Of a DNA stretch of 64,000 nt, positions 40,701-52,765 are shown one piece after another. The stretch's first letter is position 1. Each line of letters starts with the position of its first letter. This stretch comes from Meloidogyne chitwoodi (taxonomy: Eukaryota > Nematoda > Chromadorea > Rhabditida > Meloidogynidae), in contig JACZZP010000017.1 in the NCBI GenBank assembly GCA_015183035.1, positions 1,860,001 through 1,924,000 on the forward strand. Direction: 5' to 3'. A program made the position numbers and the translations under genes. The notes under the pieces were generated by a model, which saw only the letters and a program-made list of their open reading frames with translations, was not told the origin of the DNA and made no database searches.

Positions 40701-42785
40701 TTATTATTCCTCCAACAAAATCTCCAACAACAAAAATTTCACCACCATCTCCACACTCTTCAAATACTTTTCCTGCTTCAGAATTTAAAAAATGTCGAAA
40801 AACTTTATTTGCTGTAAGAATTGATTGACTGACAGATGTATTAAATGTACAAATATCAGATGATAATAATTGACCAATTGAAGGATGAAAATTGCCAAAT
40901 GAGGAAGATAATGAATTTAATAAATGAGCAAGTGATTCAAATTCGCTTCCGCAAGTAACACACTGAAAATAATAAATGTCGTAAGTTTTAAATAAATTCT
41001 GATCTTAATAACGAAAAATGTTTTAAATAAATTCTGATTTTAATTTCGGAAAATGATTTAAATAAATTCTGTCAGGAAAATGTTTTAAATAAATTCTGAT
41101 TTTAAGTTCGGAAAATGTTTAAAAAATTCTGTCCGGAAAATGTTTTAAATAAATTCTGATTTTAATTTCGGAAAATGTTTAAATAAATTCTGATTCTTGC
41201 CTGAACATGTACTCTTCCTTTAAGTTGTGAATAATGGCAAGTAATTAAAGTTTCCAATGTAGAACGTAGAGTATTAGTATCAGTACTTTTTAAATCTGCT
41301 GATGCCTTTAATAAAATTTAAAAAAATTAAAAAAGAATAAAAAAAACCTTTGGAAATAAATCTCCATGAAATACGAGAATGAGCAAAAAACGATTATTTG
41401 AAGGACGTGGTGTGCGTGGAGGAGACTTTTCCCCATCATCCTCATTCACTAACAATTCTGAACTCCATCTCACCTTAAAAATAATTTTAATTTTTAATAA
41501 AATATTTTAAAAAAATACCAAAGTTGTTCGATTTTCCCTCTGTTGTCCTTCATCTCTTTCATCAAATCTATCAGAACAATCAAAGAAAATATCAGAAAGT
41601 GAATTTGAACAAGAAAGTCGTTTACATTCAATGAATTCTCCTTCTTCCTCTATTATTTTATTATTTTTCATCTCTTCATTTTTATTATTTTTTAATTTTT
41701 CTTCTTCACTTTTTTCTTCTTTAGGTGTCATTAATTCAGCCAAATATTCTTTTGTTTCATTTTCTAATTTTCTGATATCTTCAATTCCGAGATTATACCT
41801 TTTTTAAAATAATTTAATTTATTTAAAATAAAATTAAAAAGAAAAAACCATTCATCCTGCCAAACCCATGCTTGGCGATGAGCGCGAAGCATTGTTCCCT
41901 TAATTAAAATATTAATTTAAAAAATTAGAAAAAATTTACTCTAAGCGCCAATTCATGAATCCACTTTTCTCCACGTGTTTGCAATCCCCAATATTTAAAT
42001 TCTACTTTACAAAGTTTATAAGCACACATTAAAGGTCCTCCATTAGAAATACACTCTTCAATCCAACATTCATTTAACGGCCCTCTACCTGTTTTTATTG
42101 AATTATATATTTTTGGGTCTTCTTCTGCTAAATAGTCATGGGATGATATTGGGTCACGAACAAAATCAATAACATCTAAATTAATTTTTAAATTACCCAA
42201 AAAACATTAAAAATACCAATAACACGATTTTTGAGCTCATCTTGACTAAGATTGAAGACATTTTCAGAATTACCGGAATCATTTAAATACCTCGTTTCGA
42301 CCTATATTTTTATTCTTTAGAAATATTTAAAAAATTAAATATACAAACTTCAACACTAAAATGAGAGATCACTGGGCAAGAATAACGAGTACGCGTATAG
42401 GGGTAGGAGTTCCACGATTCTTCGTGGGCGTCAAGTGCCGAAGAGGGTAAAATATTGCGGATCCATACTAAAAATAATTAAAATTATATTTTTAAAAAAC
42501 AATTTTAAAACAAACAAACATGGAATTCTATTTCCAATATGATATATTTTATAGGTATATTGACCAGAATTATCCTCATTTGGTCCATCATTGTAGGGTT
42601 CATTTTTAATTATTTCAACACCGCTGCCTACCCCAGAGCTTTCTAAACGAGATTTTTTCTTAAAAAGAAAGAAAAATAAACATTTTTAAATTTAAAAAGA
42701 AAAAAACCTGAATCATAAAAAGCTGAGCAATTTGATATTCTTCTGATGTCAAGGGCAAAGGTATTCGATATTCTTTTATTAACAT
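37766..42785 (-). CDS. pitp-1: Membrane-associated phosphatidylinositol transfer protein (RdgB/PITPNM)
   Basis: Class II PITP that exchanges phosphatidylinositol and phosphatidic acid at ER-plasma membrane contacts and supports phospholipase C signalling. The start MLIKEYRIPLPLTSEEYQIA matches the family exactly. The PITP domain continues with SGVGSGVEII, WNSYPYTRTRYSCPV, AEEDPKIYNSIKTGRGPLNE, MCAYKLCKVEFKYWGLQ and MLRAHRQAWVWQDEW. A long acidic and Ser/Asn-rich linker follows (about 40180-41760). The DDHD region reads CDQLYNLYYPLDLCGTRLEP, VPRYQRFNLLGDG, and WGSRRVDHELFCPPEM joined over an intron, then LPNILHVSYWESKDVGAFIL. The LNS2 domain has the DxDGS-like VVFSIDGSLTASVSV, then WLATHNFPHGLLFF and GYGSNKDIPVY-like residues. 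The tail ends SQTSSLSTN, stop at 37766-37768. The ATG is downstream of AAATTTAG, a possible SL acceptor. Confidence 0.96.
40980..41195. repeat. Intronic tandem repeat in pitp-1
   Basis: About six copies of a 35-45-bp unit, GAAAATGTTTTAAATAAATT followed by CTGATTTTAATTTCG, between two coding exons. It is the same sequence theme (CGGAAAA plus ATTCTGATTTT) as repeats in frl-1 and the nuclear receptor gene. Confidence 0.75.
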
Positions 42786-43269
42786 TTTTTGTTTTTTTTA
42801 AACTGCTAAATTTTTATAATTAATGAAAATTTAACAAAATGCTGCAATTTTAAAATTGTTGAAAAAGAAATATTTTTTAACATCTTCTGAAAAAAATAAA
42901 AATAAATTTAAAAAATTTTGCGTAGGGGAAATTTTCCATTCTCAAAATTTTTAGGTTACAATAACATTATAATTTATAAATCCAAAAAAATATGTATTTT
43001 TTTTTCATTTTTTTTAACAAATAGCTTAAATAAGAAAAAATACACTCGTGACTTTGTTTCGTGCCGACGTCTTTTTTATTTTTTTGTGCCATAAATAAAT
43101 AAATTTAAAAAAAAAATAAAACATTATGCCAAAAATAAAATAATTACCAAAACGATATGCGTTAAAATTTTTTAATTTTTTCCTAATTTTTTTACTTTTT
43201 TTTTAGTCAAATTCAATTATACATTAAATAAATATATTTATACTATTGCAATTAAAATACAAAAAAACA
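42786..43269. promoter_or_regulatory. Divergent promoter region pitp-1 / chin-1
   Basis: 484 bp separate the two ATGs, which point away from each other. Both sides have AG acceptor-like signals just upstream of the ATG (TTTTTTAG near 43206 for chin-1). The interval must hold both promoters unless far-upstream non-coding exons exist. A less AT-rich patch at 43045-43090 (CACTCGTGACTTTGTTTCGT) is the most likely regulatory core; no specific factor site is claimed. Confidence 0.5.
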
Positions 43270-45835
43270 ATGGAAGAAGATGAAGAGACTGTTGGCTATT
43301 GGAAAACTAAATTAATGGAATTGCAGGAGAAGGCCCCGAAGCCAATAATGGTTATTTGCCAACAAAAAATAATCAATAAACCCTATTACTATGGAAAAGA
43401 ATTTCATGGTTTTATCGATGTAGAGGAAGCTGAAAAGGTTTTTTTTCAAAATTAAAAAAGATTCATTTTTTAATGTTTTTAAAATAAAAATGTGTCTTTT
43501 TTCTAACTGCTAAATTAATTAAAAAATTTAATAAAATTAAAAAAAAAAATATAAAAACTATTTTAAAAATACTAATCTAAAAAAATAAAAAATAATTAAA
43601 TTTAAAATTTATTTATTTATTTTCAGCTTATTTTTGCAGTCGGTGAGGGAGCATATTTAGTACGTGCATCAATGCGTTCAGAAAACGCTTTTACACTTCA
43701 CTTTATTTTTGATGGTGCTGCGAATAAGTATAAATTATTTTATGATGGTGCTCATCATATTGGGCTTAAACGGTTTTTAATTTTTTAAATAAATTAAGTT
43801 AAAAAAATTATTATTTTTTGACAATTTCAAGGTTTTTTAGTTTCATTTTTTCACTTCTCTTCTCCTTATTTTTTCGGTAAAATAAAGATTAAACGAATTA
43901 AATATGTTAACTTAAAAATAAGGGAACATCATAAACCTTTTAAATTTCCCTTTAATTTTCATAAAAATATTTAAAAAATTTAAATTAATTAATTTAAAAT
44001 ATATTTATTTATTAGATATGACTCTATTGAAACTCTAGTTGAAGATGGATTGATTTCTATGTTTGTAGAAAAACATGCTTCAAATTACATTAATAGCGTA
44101 TTCTTTTTATTTATTCTTTTAAAATTTTTTTAATTTTTAATTTTTTTAAATTTAATTTTTTAGATGGCGAATGAAGCTGTTTACGAGCTAAGTTAGTTAT
44201 TAATTTAATTTTTAAATTTATTTTCTCTATTTTTAGGTCCTTATTCTCATTATAACCGTGCTTCTGAACTTTTTAATAAACAACGCCAAATACCTCCTCG
44301 CTGTCACAATTTTACTTCTTTCACATTCAAAATGCCTCATTATTGTGATTTTTGTAGAAATTTTCTTTGGGGAATTGTTCAACAGGTTTTTTTTAATTTT
44401 TTTATTTAATTTAAAAATATTTAGGGTGTTCGTTGCTTAGACTGTGGCTTTTCTGCCCATCTAAAATGCAGTGAAAAATCTCGTCCAGATTGTCGTCCAG
44501 AAGCAAAATATATTAAAAGAATGTTTGCCGTTGATTTAACGACACTTTGTTTGTTTTTTTTTTAATTTTTTTTTAAATTAAAATTTAAAGGCTTAGCCCA
44601 TGGAGTGAGAGTACCCACTCCTTTGTTAAATTGTATTGATGAAGTGGAAAGACGAGGAATAAATGCAGAAGGAATTTACAGGTTTTTAATTAAATTTAAT
44701 TAATTTAATTATTTTTACTGTCAACTCAAAGGGGGGAATATTTTAAATTAAAATTAAATAGGGAAGGAGATTGTCTTAAATTATTTATTTTATTTTTTCT
44801 ATTTTCCCAGCATTTATTTCCACAACTTTTTTTTTTTGAATTAAATTAATTTATTTTGAAAAAAAATTTTTTTGTTTTATTCCTTTTCAAATATTAAATT
44901 AATAGAAAATAATTATAAAAGTTGCGGATATATATTTTGGGGAAATAGAGAAAATTATTAATTTAATTTTATTTTCAATTTATTTTTAAGAGTCTCAGGG
45001 TCATTTGAACGAATTGATAAACTTAGAAGACTTTATGATTTATCACATAATGTAGATTTGGGACAAGAAGAAGATATTCATACAGGTTTTTATTAAATTA
45101 ATTAATAATTATTTTTAATTAAATAAATAATTTAAGTGGCTGGTCTTTTAAAATTATATCTTCGACTTCTTCCCCAACAATTGGTTTATTTTTATATTTT
45201 TAAAAATTTTTCTCCTTTTTATTTATTTAAATTTATTTTTTATTCTTAATTTAACATAAATTTTAAAAAATTTATTATTTATTTTTAAAGGTCCCATTTA
45301 GTGTATTTCGTGCACTTTTGAAGGCATATACAAACAGTATTGATAATCTGGAAAGAATTAGGAATTGCAGGTTTTTTAAATTAAATTTAAATATTTTTTA
45401 AATTAAAAAGAAATGCTTTGGATGAATTAAACGAAGCAAATAAAGACACATTAAGGTTTATTTAAATAATTAAACTAATTAATTTAATATTTTTAAAGAA
45501 CACTGTTGACTCATTTAAGAAAAATAGCAAATAATTCAATTGAAAATAAAATGAGGTTTTTTTTAAAAATTAATAAATTATTTATTTTTTAATATATTTT
45601 TAGTGCAGAAAATCTCAGTACAATATTTAGCCCAACCATTTTTTGCACTGGAAATTTCCCTTTTCCTGCTCTGCCTAATCAGGTTATTTTTTTTAATAAT
45701 AATTTTTAGATTATTTAAATTAATTTTTATTTAATTAAAAAAATTTAACTATTTAAATTATTTTTTTTTAATTTAAAGCAACATGTGCTCCTCAATTTTT
45801 TAATTACTAATAGAAATATTCTTGGACCTTCTTAG
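43270..45835 (+). CDS. chin-1: Chimaerin: SH2, C1 and RhoGAP protein
   Basis: Rac-specific GTPase-activating protein controlled by diacylglycerol. Starts MEEDEETVGYWKTKLMELQ. The SH2 domain (residues about 35-125) has FHGFIDVEEAEK, GAYLVRAS (FLVR Arg), FTLHFIFDGAANKYKLFYDG and the chimaerin-like linker HASNYINS. The C1 domain reads HNFTSFTFKMPHYCDFCRNF, then GVRCLDCGFSAHLKC and DC, with all His/Cys ligands. The RhoGAP domain reads GVRVPTPLLNCIDEVERRGI, EGIYRVSGSF (Arg finger), LPQQLVPFSVFRALLKAYTN, LLTHLRKIANNSIENKMSAE and NLSTIFSPTIF. Stop at 45833-45835. One microexon (MANEAVYELS) sits between SH2 and C1. Exons are tiny and introns A/T-rich. The domain set and length match alpha/beta-chimaerins and C. 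elegans chin-1. The frame has no ATG upstream of 43270. Confidence 0.95.
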
Positions 45836-46583
45836 AATTTTTTTTAATTTTTATAAATTTAGGCAAATAATATACACTTTTATATATTGTATATATTTTT
45901 ATATTAATTTTAAATTAATTTTTTATATAAATTAAGATTACTCTTTTTATTTAAATTCTAATTTTTATTTAAATTTATTTTTATAAAATACTCTATAATT
46001 TTAAATTAAAAAATATTATTTTAACTATACTCAATAATTATTAATTTACTCTCTGATATTATTTAATTATTTTAAGTTTCAAGAATTTTATTTTTTTCAA
46101 AAAAAAATTTATTTAATTAAATAAAATAAATAATTAATTAAATCTACCAGAGAGTCTATTTTTGTATTTTAATACCTCATTAAATTTTAATTTTTTTTGT
46201 TGATTTTATTTTTATAAAAATATTTTAAATTAATTTTAATTACAATTAAACTTTTTTTTTTGAAATGTTTTTTTCAAGTTTATTTTTTAAGAAAAGTTTT
46301 TCCTGTTTTTAATTTGTTCTTAAAATCTATATAAAAAACAAGTTTATTTATATTAAAGATAATTAATTATATTATTACAATTTAAATTAAAAACACAATT
46401 TAAATCCAAATATTAATAATTATTTTTAAATATTGTAACTCCATAATTTTTCTTTTTATATTTTCTTTTTTATAAGCAGCATATATTAGGTAACTAAAAA
46501 GATTAAAAAATATTTTTAAATTTATTTTTTAAGCTTAAAATTAATTTTTGATAAATAAATTAAAATTAAATTTTCAAACTCCT
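45836..46583. other. Intergenic, no gene seen
   Basis: A/T-only stretches downstream of chin-1, including its presumed 3' UTR. Confidence 0.5.
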
Positions 46584-46871
46584 TTATTTTCGTTTGGCGA
46601 GTTCATTTTTCGCATTTGTCAGTTCTGCTTTAACTTGATTCAGCTCATTCCCACGTTTATTAAGTTCAGAATTAATGTCGTTTATTGTCTTCTTCAATAA
46701 ATTATTTTCAACTTGAAGACTTTTATTTGAATTTTCTAGTTCTAGTATGCGGGCATTCATGCTATTAATAGTATTAGTCTGTTGACGAACATAATCAGTC
46801 TTTTCGGCCAACTCTTTTACAAGTGCTTTTTGGTCACTCTGTCGATAATATTTATTATCCTTGACCCCCAA
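46584..46871 (-). CDS. Orphan coiled-coil open frame
   Basis: A 95-codon uninterrupted frame of clearly protein-like composition in an otherwise non-coding AT desert. It reads KYYRQSDQKALVKELAEKTD, then INSMNARILELENSNKSLQV, ENNLLKKTINDINSELNKR, ending AKNELAKRK. Heptad spacing of Leu/Ile predicts one long coiled coil. The frame opens with TTG GGG GTC, not ATG; the first ATG is internal (NSMNAR). No clean acceptor precedes it and no neighbouring exon is visible. It may be the last exon of a gene I cannot assemble, a processed fragment, or a decaying copy. No family assigned. Confidence 0.45.
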   Translation of the reverse strand: MGVKDNKYYRQSDQKALVKELAEKTDYVRQQTNTINSMNARILELENSNKSLQVENNLLKKTINDINSELNKRGNELNQVKAELTNAKNELAKRK

Positions 46872-47240
46872 TTAATTTTTAAGACTTTATTTAATTAAGA
46901 ATTTATTTTAATTTACTAATAGAATGAATATTTATCTTTTATTATATTTTATCAAGAAAGAATATTTATTTTTTCGAATGAATCTTATTTAGCAAAATCA
47001 TATTTTAAATAGAAAGATTATATTAGAAATGACCTTCAACATTATGTCATTTAGAAATAAGGAATTTAAGTACAAAAATGATTTATATCAAAGAAAGAAG
47101 ATGACTCTTAAATATTTTAAATGATGAAATATTATAAAGATCGGTTATTACCGACATACTCATCTAAAAAAAATAAAATTTTTAATAGGTAAGTTGAAAT
47201 TTATTTAATAAAATTTTTCTAAAAAATTTTATTAAATATA

Positions 47241-47373
47241 TAAGTATTAGAAATCGGACTGGATCTGGATCCAGACCTGGATTTGGACTTTAGGTCAAGA
47301 GTCTGGTCCAGGTCAATAAATAAAATCAAGATCCAGATCAAATATTTTTTAACATTCCGATCTCTAATAAGTA
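47241..47373. mobile_element. 121-bp MITE with 6-bp flanking repeat
   Basis: 47247-47367 starts TTAGAAATCGGACTG and ends with the inverted copy CATTCCGATCTCTAA (12-15-bp imperfect terminal repeats). It is flanked on both sides by TAAGTA (47241-47246 and 47368-47373). The interior contains GGATCTGGATCCAGACC, itself a palindrome, and is much less A/T-rich than the surroundings. Superfamily is unclear: TA could be the true target with extra chance identity. Confidence 0.7.
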
Positions 47374-48351
47374 TATATTTTTTTAACTTTTAACCTTATT
47401 ATAGCAATTTTCTCAAATATATGGAAATTTTGCTTTTTAACATTTAATTAATTTTATTTATTTATTAAAAGTCTAAACAATTTTTTAAAACATTTTTGTT
47501 ATTTTTTTTTGGATTTTTTAAATATTTTAACTGTTTTTTTATATTATCTATTATAATTTTGACATTTAAAAATAGTTAAAAAATATTTTTAATATTTAAT
47601 TTTTTTATTATTTCTTTTTATTTTTTTTAAATATTATTACATTTATTTATATTTAAATTTCTAAAATTTATTAAAAAAAATTATTATCTAAAAATTTTTT
47701 TTTTAATTTTACGAATTAAAAAAATTAAAATTTTTCGATTAAAAAAAATTAAATATTTTTTTTATTTCAACATTTTTTGTAATTAAATATAAGGATTGGA
47801 TACATCAATATAAATAAGGGCATATTATTTTATTAAAAATATTTTTATTATTTACTATTTTTTGTTTATACTTTCATTTTTATTATTGTTTACATATAAT
47901 TATTATTTTTTAAAAATAATTATTTTAAACATTATATAAACTAATTTATTTACTCTTATTAATCTCTCCTTTTAGCACATTTACTAATAATATTTTCCCT
48001 TTTTTTAATAGAAAAATTTTTTCTATTAAATATATATCTTTTTTTTAATTTTTTTATTGATTTTATAAATTTATTTAAACAATTCCTAAAAAAAAATTTT
48101 TTTCTTCCTTTTTTTAATTTTAATAGATTTTTTTATAGTAAATTGGCTGATACAAACTTTCTCATTTTTAATAAAATAAATACAAATTTTTATTAATTTG
48201 TTTTGTTAATTAAAACTTTACTTTTGCAACATAATAAATATTACGTTTTCTCATTACTTTTTGTTTGTATTTAAATAGAAAATAATGTTTATATAATTTT
48301 TAAAAATTTCTGACAATTACTATTATTACTTTTTTAAAGTTAAAACTTAAG

Positions 48352-48545
48352 TTGTTTAAAAACATACACAAATCAGAATTTGTTTAAAAACATACACAAA
48401 TCAGAATTTGTTTAAAAACATACAAAAATCAGAATTTGTTTAAAAACATACAAAATCAGAATTTGTTTAAAAACATACAAAATCAGAATTTGTTTAAAAA
48501 CATACAAAAATCAGAATTTGTTTAAAAACATACAAAATCAGAATT
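48352..48545. repeat. Minisatellite, seven copies of a 27-29-bp unit
   Basis: Direct tandem copies of GTTTAAAAACATACAAAAATC plus AGAATTT with 1-3-base length differences in the A run. There are no unique spacers, so it is not a CRISPR array. The unit ends in the AATCAGAATTT motif found throughout the window. Confidence 0.9.
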
Positions 48546-51202
48546 TTACTTATTTCATGTATTGCATAAAACTTTTAACTTAAACAAATAATATTATTTG
48601 TTTTTCTTTTACTACTTTTTATTTATCTACCCACTTTTTAATACCTAACTAAAAAATATTTTAAAAATAATACAAATAGTATAAATCAATTTTTATTAAA
48701 AAAAATTTTTTTTAATTTTTAGTATCTCTATTTACTACTCTAAATTACTTATATCTTTTTCATTTTTTCTTTCCCTTTTTTACTTAATTAATTTATTTAT
48801 TCAATAATTTATCATTTTTAAATACCTAATATTTTATATTAAAATATAATATATTTGGACATTTTTATAAAACTAATAAAAAATATTAAAATACTTAGAA
48901 AACCTTGTGTGAATATATTAGAAAGACTAAAAGTTACTTTTTTTTTTACCTCTTCTCTCTATATCTTTTTCTTCTATTGAGAGCAACGTAAAGTTTTTTT
49001 GTGTACATTAATTTGCTACATTTATTTGTTTTATTTTAATATTTAAATTATATTTATTTAAATTTTTTTTAATTTTTTTTATCGATTATTTTTATAATAT
49101 ATTTTTCTAAATTTTTATTTATTAATTTTTTTAATTTAATTTAAATTATTATTTAATTATTTTTTAAAAATTATTATTTTTAATTATTTTTAATATATTT
49201 TATTAAAATTTTTATTTATTATTTAAAAAAATTTTAATTATATATTTTTTTAAAATTAAATTTATCTATAATTTAATATTTTTAAGAAAAAAAAAATAAT
49301 AAAAAAAACATTACAATTTTAAATGTTTACAAACATACCTTTTCTTTAAAAAAAACACATACTCTTAAATGTGCAAAACACTAAAAAATTTCTCTATTTT
49401 TTTTAATTTTTTGTCCCCTTTTTGTTCAATTTTTATACCTATAAAATTTACATAAATTAATTTTTGTGGACAAAAATTAATTTTATTTTTTTTTCAGTCT
49501 TATAATTTTATTATTTCTTATATTTTTTATAAAAACTTTAAAAAATTAAAAAAATTTTTTTTTGACTTATTCAAATATTTTACTATATCATCTAATTTTT
49601 TCTTCTCTTTTAAAACTAAAAAATTTAATTTTTAATTAAAAATTTTTTTTTTTAATTTTACTTTTTTTAAATAAAATATTAAGGCCAACATTTTATTTAA
49701 TTATTTATTTATTTAGCTGTTTTAACTTTTTTAAATTTACCTAAATTAATAATTTGTTGATAAATATATACTACATTTACATAAAATTGATATTTTTTTA
49801 TTTTATAAAAAATTATAAAATATATTCTCTCTATTTATTTTAGTTATTTATTATATTTTTTATTTTATATAAAAAAATATTTATTGTCAATTTAAAAAAT
49901 TCTGGCAACAAGTAAAATTACAAAAAATTTTTTATTTGAAAAAAATATTTATTTTAAATAAATTTTTCTTTAAATGGAGAAATATTTCTTTTTTTCTTTC
50001 TTAATATTTAATTAAAAAAAATTTTTTCTATAAAATTTCAATTTTTTAAGTTTTTTTAGTAAATTCCGCTTTCTGTGCATACACATAATATAATAAATTA
50101 AATTGCCACATTTTTATTTTATATATGTATATATATATACCTATTTAATAAATCAATTATATGTATATACCTATGTTTGTTTATATATCCAAGTTTGAGT
50201 ATTTTCTTTTTTAATTTAATTTTTTGTTTTTTTCATGTTTTTTAAAACATGTTTTTAGAGTTTTGTTTATTCTGATTAAAAACAATTTATTCTGTTTTAA
50301 GAACAAGTTTATTCTGTTTGAACAAGTTTATTCTGTTTTAAAAACAAGTTTTTTATTCAATGTTTTTAGTCTGTAAAACAAAATAAACTTGTTTGTTACA
50401 ACAATAAAACAAAAAATGAGTTTTATTTTAATTAAAATTTAAATATGTAATATTTTAATTATGTATTAATTTATAAACATTAGTTTTTAAAACAAATAAA
50501 TATACCTCTATTATTTTATTTTAATAAAAATTGGTTTCTATTTTTAAATTTTTCCTATTTTTATATAAAAAATATCAATTTTTCTATTTTTGTTTCTTTT
50601 TTATTTAAATCTATAAATTACCATTTTATTACAAAATATAAAAAAATAATGCCACTTTTGTTCAAAGATGAAAATTATTTTTTTAAATTTATTTTACTAC
50701 TTTTCTCATTAAAGATTAATTTTTAATGTTAGAAATTTTAAAATTATTTTTTTTTAATAAAGTTTTTTATCTTTTAATTTTTTTATATTATTTTAAAATT
50801 TTTTATCAAATTTGATTGGCAATTTTCTTCTCTCTATTAGGTCTAATTTATTCAATTTTATTAATTTTTTCACTCTCTATCTTTTCTATAATTTTTTTAA
50901 ATTCTTAGTTAAAAATTAATTCAATAAATTAATAAATTATAAAATAATTTAGCGTTCTTTACTTTTTTAATTAAATTTTAATTCTAAATAAATTTAATAA
51001 TAATAAAAAAAGTCTTTTCAATTTTAGGAATAAGTTTTAAAATTATAATTTAATTTAACTAAAATTTAACATTGGAGATGCATTTGTTTCCCTCTTATCT
51101 CAATATTTTTTTAACTATTACAGTCTAGTATGGTTATAATCTTTCAAGTTGCATATTTTAATAATGTTTTTATACATGTTTTATGTTTATTGTAATTTTT
51201 TA

Positions 51203-51402
51203 TTTTAATGTTTTGATGATTTTTGTTTAAATATTCTGATTTTATAATTTCTGTTGTTTTAATGTTTTATGATTGTTGTTTAGATATTCTGATTTTATAA
51301 TTTCTGTTGTTTTAATGTTTTGATGATTGTTGTTAGATATTCTGATTTTATAATTTTTGTTGTTTTAATGTTTTGATGATTGTTGTTTAGATATTCTGAT
51401 TT
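51203..51402. repeat. Tandem repeat, four copies of a unit of about 54 bp
   Basis: Unit contains GATGATTGTTGTTTAGATAT, TCTGATTTTATAATTTCTG and TTGTTTTAATGTTTT. Copies differ by single bases and one or two indels. No open frame across the units. Confidence 0.85.
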
Positions 51403-52116
51403 CCTTCTTTATCTCGACTTTTTAGACTTTTCACTTTAAACATTTTATTATTTTTTAACTTTTATTTTTCTTTTATCTTTAAATTTTTTTATTTTTTCAA
51501 AAGCTTTTCATGCTTCTCAAGTCTTTACATCCACGTCTTCCTCATTCACCACTCACTATACGTCCCCATCAATCCCGATAATCATACATATCTTTCCCTC
51601 GTCCTCTTTAAAAAAATTTTTTATTAATTAAAAATTAAATTGACTAGGCCAATTCAAAATTAAATAAAATTTTCTTCTTAAATTCTCAATTAATTTTAAT
51701 AAAAAGTGCAACATATTTCTTTCTTTCATCTTTTCATTTTCTTTTCCTAATTTCACTTAGCTTTTTTAGTTGTTTTTCGATTATTTAATTTTAAAATAAT
51801 TAAAAATATAATATTATTTTTATTAAAAAAAATAAAAATAATAACGAGATCTAAAGTGCAACCATTTTTCTTTGAAAATTAACGAAATAATCATAATTAA
51901 AGTAAAAAAATATACTTGTTGTTCGAACATAATAAGTGTACTATTTTTTATTTTTAAATAATAATTATTATTTTTTATTTTATTTTTTGATTTATAGACT
52001 AAAAAAGCCTTTCTTAAATTGCAATATTAGTGGAAACTTATATTTTGCTCGAACATTGCGCAGTATTAAAAATAAACATTAAAACAACATTAAAACAACA
52101 AACAAAAACAGTGAAA

Positions 52117-52690
52117 CAAAAAAGGGGTAAATAACCAGTTGGATCCCTACCTGTCCGCAAAGAGAATTCGCTCTTTTCTTTTCTTCTCTTGCATTTTTGG
52201 CGTAAGGAGAAGTGCACGCTTATTTTTCCTCTACACTGTAATATGCCTTTTGGCACTTGGAAAGAAAAGGATAAAATAATTAAAATTAATTAATAATAAA
52301 GTGAAAAATGTTTATTTTATAAATGATTAAAGATTAATAATAAAAGAACATAAATTGCCTAAATATTTTCATTTACTGGTTTTTATCCCTTAATTATAAT
52401 TACATAAAAGGTTGTTATCCACCTGATCTAAAAATATATTTGAAAATGTTATCCCAAATTTATTATCTTTGATTATTAATCTTTGGTCACTTTTAAAATA
52501 AATATATTTTCGCTTTATTATTAATTAATTTTAATTATTTTACACCTTTATTGCCAAAAGGTATATTACAGTATAGAGGAAAAATAAGCGTGCACTTCTC
52601 CTAACGCCAAAAATGCAGGAGAAGAAAAGAAAAGAGCGAATTCTCTTTGCGGACAGGTAGGGATCCAACTGGTTATTTACCCAAAAAAGG
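52117..52690. mobile_element. Mutator-like foldback MITE with perfect 9-bp target duplication
   Basis: Element 52126-52681 (556 bp) is flanked by CAAAAAAGG at 52117-52125 and 52682-52690. Ends are GGTAAATAACCAGTTGGATC and its inverted copy. Homology between arms runs for roughly 220 bp each side (about 52126-52347 and 52460-52681), leaving a loop of about 110 bp. Outer 130 bp are nearly identical (for example CTGTCCGCAAAGAGAATTCG), inner parts diverge with indels. Long inverted arms with a 9-bp duplication are typical of Mutator-like elements. No transposase. It sits 76 bp upstream of the ATG of the nuclear receptor gene and so lies in its promoter or leader. Confidence 0.9.
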
Positions 52691-52765
52691 TTATAGAATA
52701 CTCATTAAAACATAAAAACACATAAAAACATTTGTTTATGAACTTAAACAATTAAAACAATAAAA

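Larger units (their letters stand above)
46872..52116. other. AT desert of about 5 kb
   Basis: No coding region seen. Long A/T homopolymer mixtures interrupted only by a 121-bp MITE (47247), a seven-copy minisatellite (48352), oligopurine/pyrimidine runs and a four-copy 54-bp repeat (51203). Stretch 51480-51610 is slightly more mixed but has no open frame worth naming. Confidence 0.55.

Noticed and set aside
48352..48545. Regular direct repeats that might suggest a CRISPR array
   Set aside because: Units are contiguous without unique spacers, and the genome is eukaryotic; it is a minisatellite.
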